From contig JAFYYR010000006.1 of the NCBI GenBank assembly GCA_017557435.1, positions 1-64,000 on the forward strand: DNA of 64,000 nt, in the 5' to 3' direction. The notes beneath the pieces are model-generated. The model was not told the DNA's origin and made no database searches. It saw only the letters and a program-made list of their open reading frames with translations. A program made the position numbers and the translations under genes. This DNA comes from Pseudobutyrivibrio sp. GTDB lineage: Bacteria > Bacillota > Clostridia > Lachnospirales > Lachnospiraceae. Below, in pieces: positions 49,467-58,486 of this stretch (position 1 is its first letter; each line of letters begins with the position of its first letter).

Positions 49467-50864
49467 ATGGCAAAGAAGAAAGTTGATGAGTTAATCGAAA
49501 ACGGAGATTTAAAGGCTGCTGCTGATGAGTTTTTAGCTCAGGCAGAGGCAGATGAGGTTGATGAAGTAGATGAGGACACAGATGACAAAGATGTAGATTT
49601 TGGCGATATCGAGGAGATTTCGGCAGAAGACTTAGAGTTTAATGAGCATGACTTCGACAACATCGATGAGAAGGAAGATGACGATGATGTTGATGAATTC
49701 TTAGCTTCAGTTGGAGCAAAGACTTCAATGCTTATGGATGACGATGATGATGACGATGATGACGGGGATTCATTTGGTAGTGATGAGCTTGATTCAAAGG
49801 TAGCAGAGCTTATTAAGATTGCTAAGGCTCAGAAGAGCATCATCGAGGATTATGAGATTTCAGAGTTCTTAAAGGATTACAAAATCGATGCAAAGCAGAT
49901 GGAGCGCATCCTTTCATACTTAGACAAGAAGGGTATCGATGTTAACTTCTCATCAGGCCCATCTGATGCACTTTTACTTGCAAGCGACGATGAGGATCTT
50001 GAAGATATCGATATGTCAGTGCCTGACTCAGTCAGCATTGAGGATCCAGTTCGTATGTACCTTAAGGAAATCGGTAAGGTACCACTTCTTTCAGCTGAGG
50101 AAGAGGTTGAGCTTGCTCAGAGAATGGAAGATGGAGATCAGGAGGCTAAGAACAAGCTTGCTGAAGCTAACCTTCGTCTTGTTGTTTCAATTGCTAAGCG
50201 TTACGTAGGACGTGGTATGCTTTTCCTTGATCTTATTCAGGAAGGTAACCTTGGTCTTATGAAGGCAGTTGAGAAGTTCGATTACCACAAGGGTTACAAG
50301 TTCTCTACATATGCTACATGGTGGATTCGTCAGGCTATCACACGTGCTATCGCTGACCAGGCCCGTACAATTCGTATTCCTGTACATATGGTTGAGACTA
50401 TCAATAAGCTCATCAGAGTTTCTAGACAGTTACTTCAGGAGTACGGCCGTGAGCCATCTCCAGAAGAGATTGCATCAGCTATGGGTATCACAGTTGACCG
50501 TGTACACGAGATTCTCAAGATTTCTCAGGAGCCAGTTTCACTTGAGACTCCTATCGGTGAGGAGGAAGATAGCCACCTTGGAGATTTCCTTCCAGATGAG
50601 AATGTTCCTGTACCAGCTGAGGCAGCTACATTTACACTCCTTAAGGAGCAGCTCCATGAGGTGCTTGATACACTTACAGAGCGTGAGCAGAGAGTACTTA
50701 TCCTTAGATTTGGTCTTGAGGATGGCAAGGCTCGCACACTTGAGGAAGTAGGTAAGGAATTCAACGTTACTCGTGAGCGTATTCGTCAGATTGAGGCTAA
50801 GGCACTTAGAAAGCTTCGTCACCCTAGCCGCAGTAGAAAATTAAAGGATTATTTAGACCAGTAA
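49467..50864 (+). CDS. rpoD: Primary RNA polymerase sigma factor
   Basis: A 465-residue housekeeping sigma-70. Region 1.2-2 is at about 200-340 ([75 protein letters not shown]), region 3 at 340-400 and region 4 at 405-465 ([41 protein letters not shown]). The N-terminal 120 residues are extremely acidic, including nine consecutive Asp at 91-99, a strong variant of the usual acidic region 1.1. I choose ATG 49467 after AAGAAAGGAATAAC rather than the open frame start inside dnaG. Confidence 0.96.
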   Translation: MAKKKVDELIENGDLKAAADEFLAQAEADEVDEVDEDTDDKDVDFGDIEEISAEDLEFNEHDFDNIDEKEDDDDVDEFLASVGAKTSMLMDDDDDDDDDGDSFGSDELDSKVAELIKIAKAQKSIIEDYEISEFLKDYKIDAKQMERILSYLDKKGIDVNFSSGPSDALLLASDDEDLEDIDMSVPDSVSIEDPVRMYLKEIGKVPLLSAEEEVELAQRMEDGDQEAKNKLAEANLRLVVSIAKRYVGRGMLFLDLIQEGNLGLMKAVEKFDYHKGYKFSTYATWWIRQAITRAIADQARTIRIPVHMVETINKLIRVSRQLLQEYGREPSPEEIASAMGITVDRVHEILKISQEPVSLETPIGEEEDSHLGDFLPDENVPVPAEAATFTLLKEQLHEVLDTLTEREQRVLILRFGLEDGKARTLEEVGKEFNVTRERIRQIEAKALRKLRHPSRSRKLKDYLDQ

Positions 50865-50867
50865 AGG

Positions 50868-50953
50868 CATAATATAATCCGAACATTAGTGAAGGATTAT
50901 GTTATGCTCAAGAACTGCCCATTGCCGAAGGCAATCTTAAATGCAGTTCTTCC
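50868..50953 (+). ncRNA. Double-hairpin element, copy 2, leader of trmK
   Basis: Hairpin A: CATAATATAATCC (50868-50880) with GGATTATGTTATG (50894-50906), 13 bp with one G-T pair. Hairpin B: AAGAACTGC (50910-50918) with GCAGTTCTT (50943-50951), containing CC, ATTGCC-GAA-GGCAAT (50921-50935) and CTTAAAT. The mini-hairpin is identical to copy 1, while both outer stems differ in sequence yet stay paired. It starts four bases after the rpoD stop. Confidence 0.65.
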
Positions 50954-50985
50954 TTGAATATTATTACAACAGAGTAAATATTATA

Positions 50986-51699
50986 ATGCTAAAATTATCA
51001 CCTAGATTACAAATTGTATACGATATGGTTCCTTGTTGCGGTGTTGTTGCCGATGTGGGCTGCGACCATGGCTATTTAACCATTTCTCTTTTGGAAAATG
51101 GTGTAGCAGATTCTGCCATAGCTATGGATATCAATGCAGGCCCACTTAAAAAGGCGGAGGAGAATATTAGAGCTGCCGGGCTTTCTTCTAAAGTGTCTCT
51201 TAGAATCTCTAATGGATTACAAAAGCTTGAAGAAAATGAAGCAGATGTTATATGTATTTGTGGCATGGGTGGCACACTTATTGGTAAAATAATAGTAGCA
51301 GAGGAAAGGGTGGCCAAGTCAGCTTCCACCCTTATCATAGAACCTCAGTCAGATTACTTTTCCTTAAGAAAGGCTCTTATGGAAATGGGGTTTGTAATTA
51401 CTGACGAGGATTTAACCTGCGAGGAAAATAAGATTTATCCTATAATAAAGTTATATTACGAGCCGGATGAGAGTAAGCGAGTTTTATTAAATGAAGCCCA
51501 GCTTGAGTACGGCCCTGTAATTATAAAAAAGGTACCTGAGCTTTTGATTAAGCTATTAGATAAAAATCAGCAGGAATATTCATCTATTTTACGGTCATTA
51601 GAATCTAAGGATGGCGATAAAAGTGATGCTATTTTATCTAGAATGGAGCAGCTTAGACATGAGCTTGATTTGATTGCACAGGTGCGAAATACAATCTAG
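50986..51699 (+). CDS. trmK: tRNA (adenine(22)-N1)-methyltransferase
   Basis: A 237-residue TrmK/YqfN-type enzyme: LSPRLQIVYDMV at the start, SAM-binding VVADVGCDHGYLTISLL, AMDINAGPLKKAEENI, the CICGMGGTLIGKII motif IV-like block and IIEPQSDYFSLRKALMEMGF. It methylates A22 in the D-loop of tRNAs. I choose ATG 50986, where the conserved opening starts; ATG 50941 lies in the leader hairpin. In many Firmicutes trmK follows rpoD directly, as here, with a Nif3-like gene next; here a kinase gene follows instead. Confidence 0.92.
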   Translation: MLKLSPRLQIVYDMVPCCGVVADVGCDHGYLTISLLENGVADSAIAMDINAGPLKKAEENIRAAGLSSKVSLRISNGLQKLEENEADVICICGMGGTLIGKIIVAEERVAKSASTLIIEPQSDYFSLRKALMEMGFVITDEDLTCEENKIYPIIKLYYEPDESKRVLLNEAQLEYGPVIIKKVPELLIKLLDKNQQEYSSILRSLESKDGDKSDAILSRMEQLRHELDLIAQVRNTI

Positions 51700-51712
51700 G
51701 AGGAGTGGGGCT

Positions 51713-53377
51713 ATGGCAAAAGTAATCATTAACGATCAGGAAGAGACTTACGAGGATGGCATTCGTTTAGTTGATATTGCAGCCATTCATCAGGATGAGT
51801 ACAAAGACGATATTGTGCTTGCTAAGTACAAAGGAAGTCTTACAGAGCTACACAAGGTGATTAATGGAGTAGGGACTCTTGAGTTTCTTACTACTGCAGA
51901 CAAGGATGGACGTAGAGCCTACAGGCGAAGTGTGGTTTTCTTGCTTCAGCGTGCTCTTATGGATGTTTACCCTTTGCCAGCAAATCCATACCTTAGAGTT
52001 GAGCATTCTCTCGGACAGGGAGATTTCTGCACAATCGAGGGTGTTGGAGATATAACAGAAGACAAATTACAGGAATTAAAAACTGTTATGCTTGATTTGG
52101 TTGAGCAGGATATTCCCCTTAAGAAATATTCCATCAAAACCACTCAGGCTAAGGAGATGTTCCACAGCTTCAACATGAAGGACAAGGAGCAGCTTCTGAA
52201 ATATAGAACGAGTTCTAATATCAATGTATATGATTTGGACGGTTGCATAGACTATTTCTATGGCTATATGGTGCCATCTACCAAGTATCTCAGATATTTT
52301 GACTTGCTTAAATTTGAAAATGGGTTTATGCTAATGTTCCCTAATGGGGACAAGCTAGTTGGTGACACTAAAAAGGTTGCAGAGTTTAATAACCCAATCA
52401 AGCTATTTAGTGTTCAGCAGGCATCTTCTGAGTTCGGTCGCACAATGGGTGTGGCAACAGTAGGTGCTTTAAATGAAGCTATCGCCACTGGTAGAATCAA
52501 GGACATTGTCCTTTCTCAAGAGGCGATAATGGAGCGCAATATCGGCGATTTGGCTCGCACAATTGCATCCAATCATGATGTGAAGTTTGTTATGATGGCA
52601 GGACCTTCGTCATCAGGAAAGACCACATTCTCACACAAGCTTTCGGCTCATTTAAGAGCATTAGGCTGTGTGCCTCATCCATTGCCACTGGATGATTTTT
52701 ATCTTAATAGAGATCAGATGCCAATCGATGAGTATGGAGAAAAGGATTTTGAGTCTATAGAGGGACTTGATATTCCATATTTCAACGAATGCATGGTTAA
52801 GCTTCTTAATGGTGAGAAAGTTTTACTTCCAAACTTCAACTTCAAAACTGGTAAGAGAGAGTACAATGACCATTACATGCAGCTTGGTCCTAATGATATT
52901 CTTGTTATCGAGGGTATCCACGGACTCAATGACAGAATGAGTGCATCTCTTCCAGCAGAGAGCAAATACAAAATTTACTTGTCAGCTTTAACACAGCTTT
53001 CAATAGACGAGCACAACCCACTTTCTACAGCAGATGGGCGTCTTATTAGAAGAATCGTAAGAGATTCTCGTACACGTGCCACATCAGCTGCAGAGACAAT
53101 AGCAATGTGGGATTCAGTTAGACGTGGTGAGGAAAAATACATTTTCCCATTCCAGGAACATGCAGATTATTTATTTAATACAGCTTTAATTTATGAGATG
53201 GCTGTGCTAAAATTGTACGTCGACCCACAGCTTTATGCTATTGAACCAGATCATCCGATGTATGCAGAGGCCAAGAGACTTATCAAGCTTTTGGATTACT
53301 TCTTACCTATGTCACCGGATGTGATTCCTAATAATTCTCTTGTTAGAGAGTTCATCGGAGGCAGCTGTATCCTATAG
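51713..53377 (+). CDS. TGS-like/uridine-kinase-type nucleoside kinase
   Basis: A 554-residue protein: an N-terminal ubiquitin-like TGS segment (about 1-60), a domain like the second additional domain of threonyl-tRNA synthetase (about 70-225) and a uridine kinase domain from about 285 with Walker A AGPSSSGKTT (296-305), DDFYLNRDQMP and VIEGIHGLND. This three-part protein is widespread in Clostridia and Bacteroidetes; a nucleoside kinase role is inferred. AGGAGGAGTGGGGCT precedes ATG 51713, 13 bases after trmK. Confidence 0.88.
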   Translation: MAKVIINDQEETYEDGIRLVDIAAIHQDEYKDDIVLAKYKGSLTELHKVINGVGTLEFLTTADKDGRRAYRRSVVFLLQRALMDVYPLPANPYLRVEHSLGQGDFCTIEGVGDITEDKLQELKTVMLDLVEQDIPLKKYSIKTTQAKEMFHSFNMKDKEQLLKYRTSSNINVYDLDGCIDYFYGYMVPSTKYLRYFDLLKFENGFMLMFPNGDKLVGDTKKVAEFNNPIKLFSVQQASSEFGRTMGVATVGALNEAIATGRIKDIVLSQEAIMERNIGDLARTIASNHDVKFVMMAGPSSSGKTTFSHKLSAHLRALGCVPHPLPLDDFYLNRDQMPIDEYGEKDFESIEGLDIPYFNECMVKLLNGEKVLLPNFNFKTGKREYNDHYMQLGPNDILVIEGIHGLNDRMSASLPAESKYKIYLSALTQLSIDEHNPLSTADGRLIRRIVRDSRTRATSAAETIAMWDSVRRGEEKYIFPFQEHADYLFNTALIYEMAVLKLYVDPQLYAIEPDHPMYAEAKRLIKLLDYFLPMSPDVIPNNSLVREFIGGSCIL

Positions 53378-53400
53378 TGGCCTCACTTAAAAAGTTAATA

Positions 53401-53745
53401 AAGGTCCGATGAGTAGTCGCTGCTTTACTGTAATGGTAGAGGAGAGGAAAGTCCGGGCTTCACAGGGCAAGGATGCCAGCTAACGGCTGGTGGAGGTGAC
53501 TCCAAGGATAGTGCAACAGAGATATACCGCCTATAGCAATATAGGTAAGGGTGGAAAGGCGGTGTAAGAGACCACCGTGCCGCTGGTAACAGCGGTAGCC
53601 ATGTAAACCCCATCCGAAGCAAGTTCTAAAAAGCGCGTACGTGGCCCGCCAGCGCTAGGTTGAACGCTTGAGACCACTGGCGACAGTGGCCCTAGATAGA
53701 TGACTACTTTAAAAGACATAACCCGGCTCACAGTCGGGCCTTTTT
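53401..53745 (+). ncRNA. rnpB: RNase P RNA, bacterial type A
   Basis: Catalytic RNA that trims tRNA 5' leaders. P1 pairs AAGGTCCGA (53401-53409) with TCGGGCCTT (53734-53742). Universal blocks are visible: GAGGAGAGGAAAGTCCGGGC (P3-P4 region), CAGGGCAAGGATGCCAGCTAACGGCTGG (given in parts, around 53464-53490), GGTAAGGGTGGAAAGG, AGAGACCACCG, AAACCCCATCCGAAGCAAG and ACCCGGCT near the 3' end. It lies 23 bases after the kinase gene. Confidence 0.95.
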
Positions 53746-53892
53746 GTATCTATTCAGAGCTAAGTAAAAAATACACTAACCTAGTCTGCTTGCAAGCTAG
53801 TTTAGTGTATTTTTTATTTAGCGAGATACACACATGAGCAAAAGTAAAGCGCGTTAGCGCAATTTTGCGAATGGGTGACTGAATAGATACAA
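53744..53892. repeat. 14-base inverted repeat around the post-rnpB terminator
   Basis: TTGTATCTATTCAG (53744-53757) and CTGAATAGATACAA (53879-53892) are perfect inverted arms. A direct repeat, ATGGGTGRCTGAATAGA, also occurs at 53871-53887 and 53897-53913. No gene lies inside. Confidence 0.75.
53766..53818 (+). terminator. Strong terminator downstream of rnpB
   Basis: AAAAAATACACTAA with CTAG on the left pairs with CTAG and TTAGTGTATTTTTT on the right, followed by ATTT. Confidence 0.9.
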
Positions 53893-54117
53893 CAGTATGG
53901 GTGGCTGAATAGAGGGGCTGGGAGGCGAGTATTTTCTGACTATATTGTGATTTTTACTAAAGGATGACGAAAAATTGGCGCGACAGTGGCAATTATTTAC
54001 AAATGTGAAATTTTTGTGTCCTAAATCCTTGAATCGTGCTATAATTATTGTAGTTTATGCGGGAGAATGTAGTTGTGGAGGTACTTTGTTGTTGTGGTTT
54101 AAAAGGATGGTGTAATA
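53893..54117 (+). other. Spacer with CarD-gene promoter
   Basis: TATAAT at 54040-54045 lies 72 bases before the CarD start; its -35 is weak (GTGTCC around 54016). No other gene or RNA is apparent in this stretch. Confidence 0.45.
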
Positions 54118-54651
54118 ATGGAATATCACGTAGGCGATTATTTAGTTCATGAGGGTAGTGGAGTATGTCAGATCGAGGATATTGATGACATGGAGCTTAT
54201 GGGCAAAGGTTCTCGCAAAACTTATTATTGTATGGCCCCTGTATTTAAGGCAGGAGCAAAGGTATTCACACCTACAGTTGGGTCTACTGTTAGACTTCGT
54301 CCAGTAGCAGAGGCTGAGACTTTTACTAGAATTCTTGAGAACATCGACGACATTCAGTGTCTGGAGGAGCCTAATGACAGAGCTCTTCAGGAGCGCTTCA
54401 AAGAGGTTATGGCGGAGTTTACACCAGAGGCTATGGCATCTGTAGTTAAGACAGTTCTTCTTAGAAAATGGCAGCGTATACAGTCAGGTAAGAAAGTTAT
54501 GGCATTAGATGAGAAGACTCTTAATGTTGCAGGAAGAAAGCTTTACGAGGAAATGGCTTTTTCTATGGGCAAGGATATTACTTATGCTCAGGATTTGTTT
54601 GAGAGTACTCTTAAGGCACATGCAGCTGATTCAGTTTTGATAGGGGCATAA
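54118..54651 (+). CDS. CarD/CdnL-family transcription regulator
   Basis: A 177-residue protein with the N-terminal RNA-polymerase-interacting domain of the CarD_CdnL_TRCF family (EYHVGDYLVHEGSGVCQIEDIDDMEL...YYCMAPVF...VFTPTV, residues 1-65) and an all-helical C-terminal half (about 85-177) containing LLRKWQRIQSGKKVMALDEKTLNVAGRKLYEEMAFS. Such proteins bind RNA polymerase beta and stabilise open complexes. A PAP2 gene follows after 3 bases. Confidence 0.87.
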   Translation: MEYHVGDYLVHEGSGVCQIEDIDDMELMGKGSRKTYYCMAPVFKAGAKVFTPTVGSTVRLRPVAEAETFTRILENIDDIQCLEEPNDRALQERFKEVMAEFTPEAMASVVKTVLLRKWQRIQSGKKVMALDEKTLNVAGRKLYEEMAFSMGKDITYAQDLFESTLKAHAADSVLIGA

Positions 54652-54654
54652 TTA

Positions 54655-55191
54655 ATGGTTTTTCCTTATACTAGAATTACTAATAACATAAAAAATAATA
54701 ATGGTCTTGTTACAGCTTTAAAAGTGGTGGACAAGACCATTACTTATATTACGATTATATTTTATCTTTATTTCCTTTATTTCTGCTATAAGTGGATTCC
54801 TGGGGATGGTGGAGTACTTCTCTATAGGAGCATTTTAGTGCCGGGAGTTTCTTTTGTAGCAGTTTCTATTTTTAGAAAGATTCTCAGTGCACCTAGACCT
54901 TACCAGGTTTTTGGGTTTACTCCAGTTTTAGACAAGGACACTGTGGGCAAGAGTTTTCCTAGCCGACATGTGTTTTCTATATTCATGATTTCTATGACAT
55001 ATCTGCAGTCATCAGTTCTTATGGCTGTTGTTATTTCTGTGCTTGGAATCTGCCTTGCTATCATCAGGGTAGTTGGCGGCGTTCATTTCATTAAGGACGT
55101 TGTGGCAGGTGCAAGTATCGCAATTATTATTTCCATCATTTGTTATGGTATTTTTGGTGGCGTTTTTGGACTTCTTATGCTACCATTTTAA
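54655..55191 (+). CDS. PAP2-family membrane phosphatase
   Basis: A 178-residue membrane phosphatase with six helices and the PAP2 catalytic motifs: RKILSAPRPYQVF (motif 1, around 80-92), KSFPSRHVFSIF (motif 2, around 99-110) and RVVGGVHFIKDVVAG (motif 3, around 139-153). Members dephosphorylate lipids such as undecaprenyl pyrophosphate or phosphatidic acid. It starts three bases after the CarD gene. Confidence 0.88.
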   Translation: MVFPYTRITNNIKNNNGLVTALKVVDKTITYITIIFYLYFLYFCYKWIPGDGGVLLYRSILVPGVSFVAVSIFRKILSAPRPYQVFGFTPVLDKDTVGKSFPSRHVFSIFMISMTYLQSSVLMAVVISVLGICLAIIRVVGGVHFIKDVVAGASIAIIISIICYGIFGGVFGLLMLPF

Positions 55192-55252
55192 TTAAATATA
55201 AGTAAATATTGGAGATAGTTCTTCTAAATAAGAGGGAACAGGAGAATTACTA

Positions 55253-55513
55253 ATGAAAAAGAACGTAAAAAGGGCGCTAGCTGTATTCTTCAGCGTTCTT
55301 GGTACAGTACTTGGCATATACATTGGTGGATACTGGTTATTTGTTCGTCCGGTATACTGGCTGGTTACCAGTTTTACTGGCGGTACTCTTACAGCGGGGA
55401 TTCTACTTATCAATGTCATCAAGATTTTTGTCGCATCCACAGTTGGAGGAGCAATATGGATTATTTGCGACATTATAGCAAGCTACTTTAGGGACTTGCC
55501 TACCGATGACTAG
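55253..55513 (+). CDS. Unrecognised two-helix membrane protein
   Basis: An 86-residue protein with hydrophobic segments at about 8-30 and 38-72 and a charged C-terminus (FRDLPTDD). No named family is recognised. ACAGGAGAATTACTA precedes ATG 55253. It lies between the PAP2 and phosphofructokinase genes and may share a transcript with either. Confidence 0.7.
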   Translation: MKKNVKRALAVFFSVLGTVLGIYIGGYWLFVRPVYWLVTSFTGGTLTAGILLINVIKIFVASTVGGAIWIICDIIASYFRDLPTDD

Positions 55514-55558
55514 ATAGAGAATTAATAAACAAAAGTATTTATTGGGAGGTAAGATGTA

Positions 55559-56803
55559 ATGACAGGGAACGTAATTGTGGGACAATCAGGCGGACCGACC
55601 GCCGCAATTAACTCTTCATTAGCGGGAGTTATCAGAACAGCTAAAGACCGTGGTGCTAAAAAAGTATTCGGTATGCTCCATGGTATCAAAGGATTAATGG
55701 ATGAACAGTACATTGATCTTTCCGATTACATCAAAAATGATTTGGATGTTGAGCTTTTAAAGCGTACACCAGCGGCATATTTGGGGTCATGCCGTTTCAA
55801 GTTACCAGAGATTCACGAGGATATGAAGACTTACGAGAAGATTTTCGAAATCCTCAATAAGCTAGAGATCGAAGCGCTTATATATATTGGTGGAAATGAT
55901 TCCATGGACACCATTAAAAAGCTTTCTGATTATGCTATTCTTACAGGTTCAGATATCAGATTCGTCGGCTGTCCTAAGACAATCGATAACGATCTGGCTC
56001 TTACTGATCACACACCGGGATATGGTAGTGCAGCTAAATACATCGGTACTTCTGTAAAGGAAATCATCAGAGATAGCTATTGCCTTGAGTACGGCAAGGG
56101 CCTTGTTACCATTGTGGAGATAATGGGACGTAATGCAGGCTGGCTTACTGGTGCTTCTATCCTTGCTAAGGGAGAGGACTGCGAGGGTCCTGATTTGATT
56201 TATTTACCAGAGGTTGCCTTTGATATTGAGAAGTTTAAGCAGAGAGTTGAAAAATTACTTAAGACTCAGTCTTCTGTAGTTATCTGTATTTCAGAGGGTA
56301 TTCATACTAAGGACGGCAAATATGTCTGCGAGCTTGGCAATAATGTAGAGTTCGTCGATGCATTTAACCATAAGCAGCTTACAGGTACAGCAGCATATCT
56401 CTGCAATTATATTGGTGCAGAGCTTGGCTGCAAGACCAGAGCTATCGAGCTTTCTACATTACAGAGAGCTGGTTCACATCTTGCATCTCGTGTTGATATC
56501 CTAGAGGCATATCAGGTAGGTGGTGCAGCTGTTCTTGCTGCAGATGAGGGCGATACAGGCAAGATGGTTACACTTACACGTCATTCTGATGACCCATATC
56601 AGTGCGGTACAGAGGTTAAGGATGTACACAAGATAGCTAATGACGAGAAGCTAGTTCCTCGTAACTGGATTACTCATGATGGTACCTATGTTACAGAGGC
56701 TTTCATCACATACGTAAGACCATTGATTCAAGGTGATGTATCTCCAATCATGGTTGATGGTATACCAAGACATATATATAGACCAACTAAGAAATCTAAT
56801 TAA
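55559..56803 (+). CDS. pfp: PPi-dependent phosphofructokinase
   Basis: A 414-residue phosphofructokinase. The two residues that separate phosphate donors both point to pyrophosphate: Asp114 in IYIGGNDSMDT (Gly in ATP enzymes) and Lys140 in GCPKTIDND (Gly in ATP enzymes). The fructose-6-phosphate site shows EIMGRNAGWLTGAS and CISEGIHTKDG. It interconverts fructose 6-phosphate and fructose 1,6-bisphosphate reversibly, saving ATP in glycolysis. GGGAGGTAAGATGTA precedes ATG 55559. Confidence 0.93.
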   Translation: MTGNVIVGQSGGPTAAINSSLAGVIRTAKDRGAKKVFGMLHGIKGLMDEQYIDLSDYIKNDLDVELLKRTPAAYLGSCRFKLPEIHEDMKTYEKIFEILNKLEIEALIYIGGNDSMDTIKKLSDYAILTGSDIRFVGCPKTIDNDLALTDHTPGYGSAAKYIGTSVKEIIRDSYCLEYGKGLVTIVEIMGRNAGWLTGASILAKGEDCEGPDLIYLPEVAFDIEKFKQRVEKLLKTQSSVVICISEGIHTKDGKYVCELGNNVEFVDAFNHKQLTGTAAYLCNYIGAELGCKTRAIELSTLQRAGSHLASRVDILEAYQVGGAAVLAADEGDTGKMVTLTRHSDDPYQCGTEVKDVHKIANDEKLVPRNWITHDGTYVTEAFITYVRPLIQGDVSPIMVDGIPRHIYRPTKKSN

Positions 56804-56829
56804 TAGTTTTATTTTGGGAGGGGGTATAA

Positions 56830-58377
56830 ATGCAGGTATTTCATGGAACAATTCTCACATGCGACGAGAATAATACTGTAGCGAACTATCTGGTAGAAAG
56901 AGAAGGCAGAATTGCCTATATCGGAGAGACGCTACCGACTCAGTATGAGGTTGTACCACCTATTGAATTGGGAAATAATGTTATGATACCAGCTTTTGTT
57001 GATACCCATTTACATTACTCAGGTTTTTCTGTTTTACACAGGATGTTTCCAATTAGCGATACAGATTCCAATGCAAATATTTTGGAGCAGTTAAAGGATT
57101 ACTCTGTTAATACCCGAGAAAACATAATAGTTGGATTTGGCGCTACTGAGTATGCAGTTAGCGAGGGACATCTTATCCTTAGGGAGCAGCTTGATTTGGC
57201 CTGCAATGACAAGCCAGCATTTATTATCAAGCATGATGCCCACTCAGGTGTTGCCAACACTTTGTTTTTAAATGCTATTCAATCTAAAATCGCTAATTTA
57301 AGAGGCTATAATCCAGATACTGGTGAATTGAGACAGGAGGCCTTTATGGCAGCCTGCGAGTTTATCACTCACGGCCTTTCTACCAAAAAGGTTATCGACT
57401 CTATGGTAGAGACAGCTGACTTTCTTGCCAGCAAGGGTATAGGACTTATCTGTTCAGCCAGTGGACTTGGTTTTATCAGAGACTACGATTTTGATATGGA
57501 GCGCTCTGTTGCCAAGGGACTTGATAATGGCATGCAGATTCGTGCAGCATACCAGACGGCCAATATGGATAAGATAGCCAAAAAGGACATGACTCGAGTA
57601 GTGTTTGCCAATTTGGATGGCACCTTCTCCAATATGGATGCGGCGCTAATCGATAATTATGAGACTATTAATAACAAGGGATTGTCTTATTTTGAAGATG
57701 TAGATGTTCAGAAGTTTTGTATTAATGCCAATAGAGCAGGCTATCAGATAGCTCTTCATGCTGTTGGAGACGCGGCCTTTGAGCAGGCGGTCAATGCTAT
57801 CGCCATGGCTTTAGAGGATTATCCTAGATATGATCATCGTCATGTGATACTTCACGGTAGTTTACCAACTGAGCAGGGACTAAAGACTTGTGCCAAATAC
57901 AAGATAATGATATCTATGAAGCCTTCCATGCTATCCCATACTGACGGAGCAGAGGAGTTCCTTGAAAGTATGATAGGCAAGGACCGTCTAGACAGAATCA
58001 ATCCTCTTAGAACTATTCAGGATTTAGGTATAAAAGTGTGCTTCAATTCAGATGCACCAGCGTCAAATCCAGACCCAATTCTTTGGATTCATGATGCATG
58101 CAATAACAGAAACAAATCACAGTCTGTTTCAGTATACGAGGCTCTCAGGATGGCTACCTTCAACGGAGCATATTCTGTTTTTGATGAAAAGGAGAGAGGC
58201 TCCCTTGAAATGGGCAAGAGCTGTGATTTAACTATTCTTGATGCCAATCCATTTGAGGTACCTGTGGATGAGATTAAGAATATCAACGTGGTAGATATGT
58301 ATCTTAAGGGCAAGCCATATCAGCGTTCAAGAATGGGCTCTATGGCCACTATGTTAAGAGGTATGTTCCCACAATAA
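56830..58377 (+). CDS. Metal-dependent amidohydrolase, YtcJ-like
   Basis: A 515-residue amidohydrolase: ILTCDENNTVANYLVEREGRIAYIG (beta-sandwich start), metal-binding HxH in FVDTHLHYSGF (around residue 61), a His in VILHGSLPTEQGL, FNSDAPASNPDPI carrying the late Asp, and a C-terminal GKSCDLTILDANPFEV. YtcJ-type enzymes hydrolyse N-substituted formamides or similar amides; the substrate is uncertain. GGGAGGGGGTATAA precedes ATG 56830. Confidence 0.86.
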   Translation: MQVFHGTILTCDENNTVANYLVEREGRIAYIGETLPTQYEVVPPIELGNNVMIPAFVDTHLHYSGFSVLHRMFPISDTDSNANILEQLKDYSVNTRENIIVGFGATEYAVSEGHLILREQLDLACNDKPAFIIKHDAHSGVANTLFLNAIQSKIANLRGYNPDTGELRQEAFMAACEFITHGLSTKKVIDSMVETADFLASKGIGLICSASGLGFIRDYDFDMERSVAKGLDNGMQIRAAYQTANMDKIAKKDMTRVVFANLDGTFSNMDAALIDNYETINNKGLSYFEDVDVQKFCINANRAGYQIALHAVGDAAFEQAVNAIAMALEDYPRYDHRHVILHGSLPTEQGLKTCAKYKIMISMKPSMLSHTDGAEEFLESMIGKDRLDRINPLRTIQDLGIKVCFNSDAPASNPDPILWIHDACNNRNKSQSVSVYEALRMATFNGAYSVFDEKERGSLEMGKSCDLTILDANPFEVPVDEIKNINVVDMYLKGKPYQRSRMGSMATMLRGMFPQ

Positions 58378-58394
58378 TATGATTTGTATTTATG

Positions 58395-58427
58395 AGGCGC
58401 CCCTTATATTGAAGGAGCGCCTTTATT
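58395..58427 (+). terminator. Terminator after the amidohydrolase gene
   Basis: AGGCGC, CCCTTATATTGAAGGA and GCGCCT, followed by TTTATT. A second small hairpin, GAGTTTTG with CAAAACTC (58447-58467), lies just before the addB ribosome binding site and could mask or expose it. Confidence 0.75.
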
Positions 58428-58486
58428 GCTTAATAGGAAATATCTGGAGTTTTGCAGAGCAAAACTCTATTTTATAGGAGAATAAT

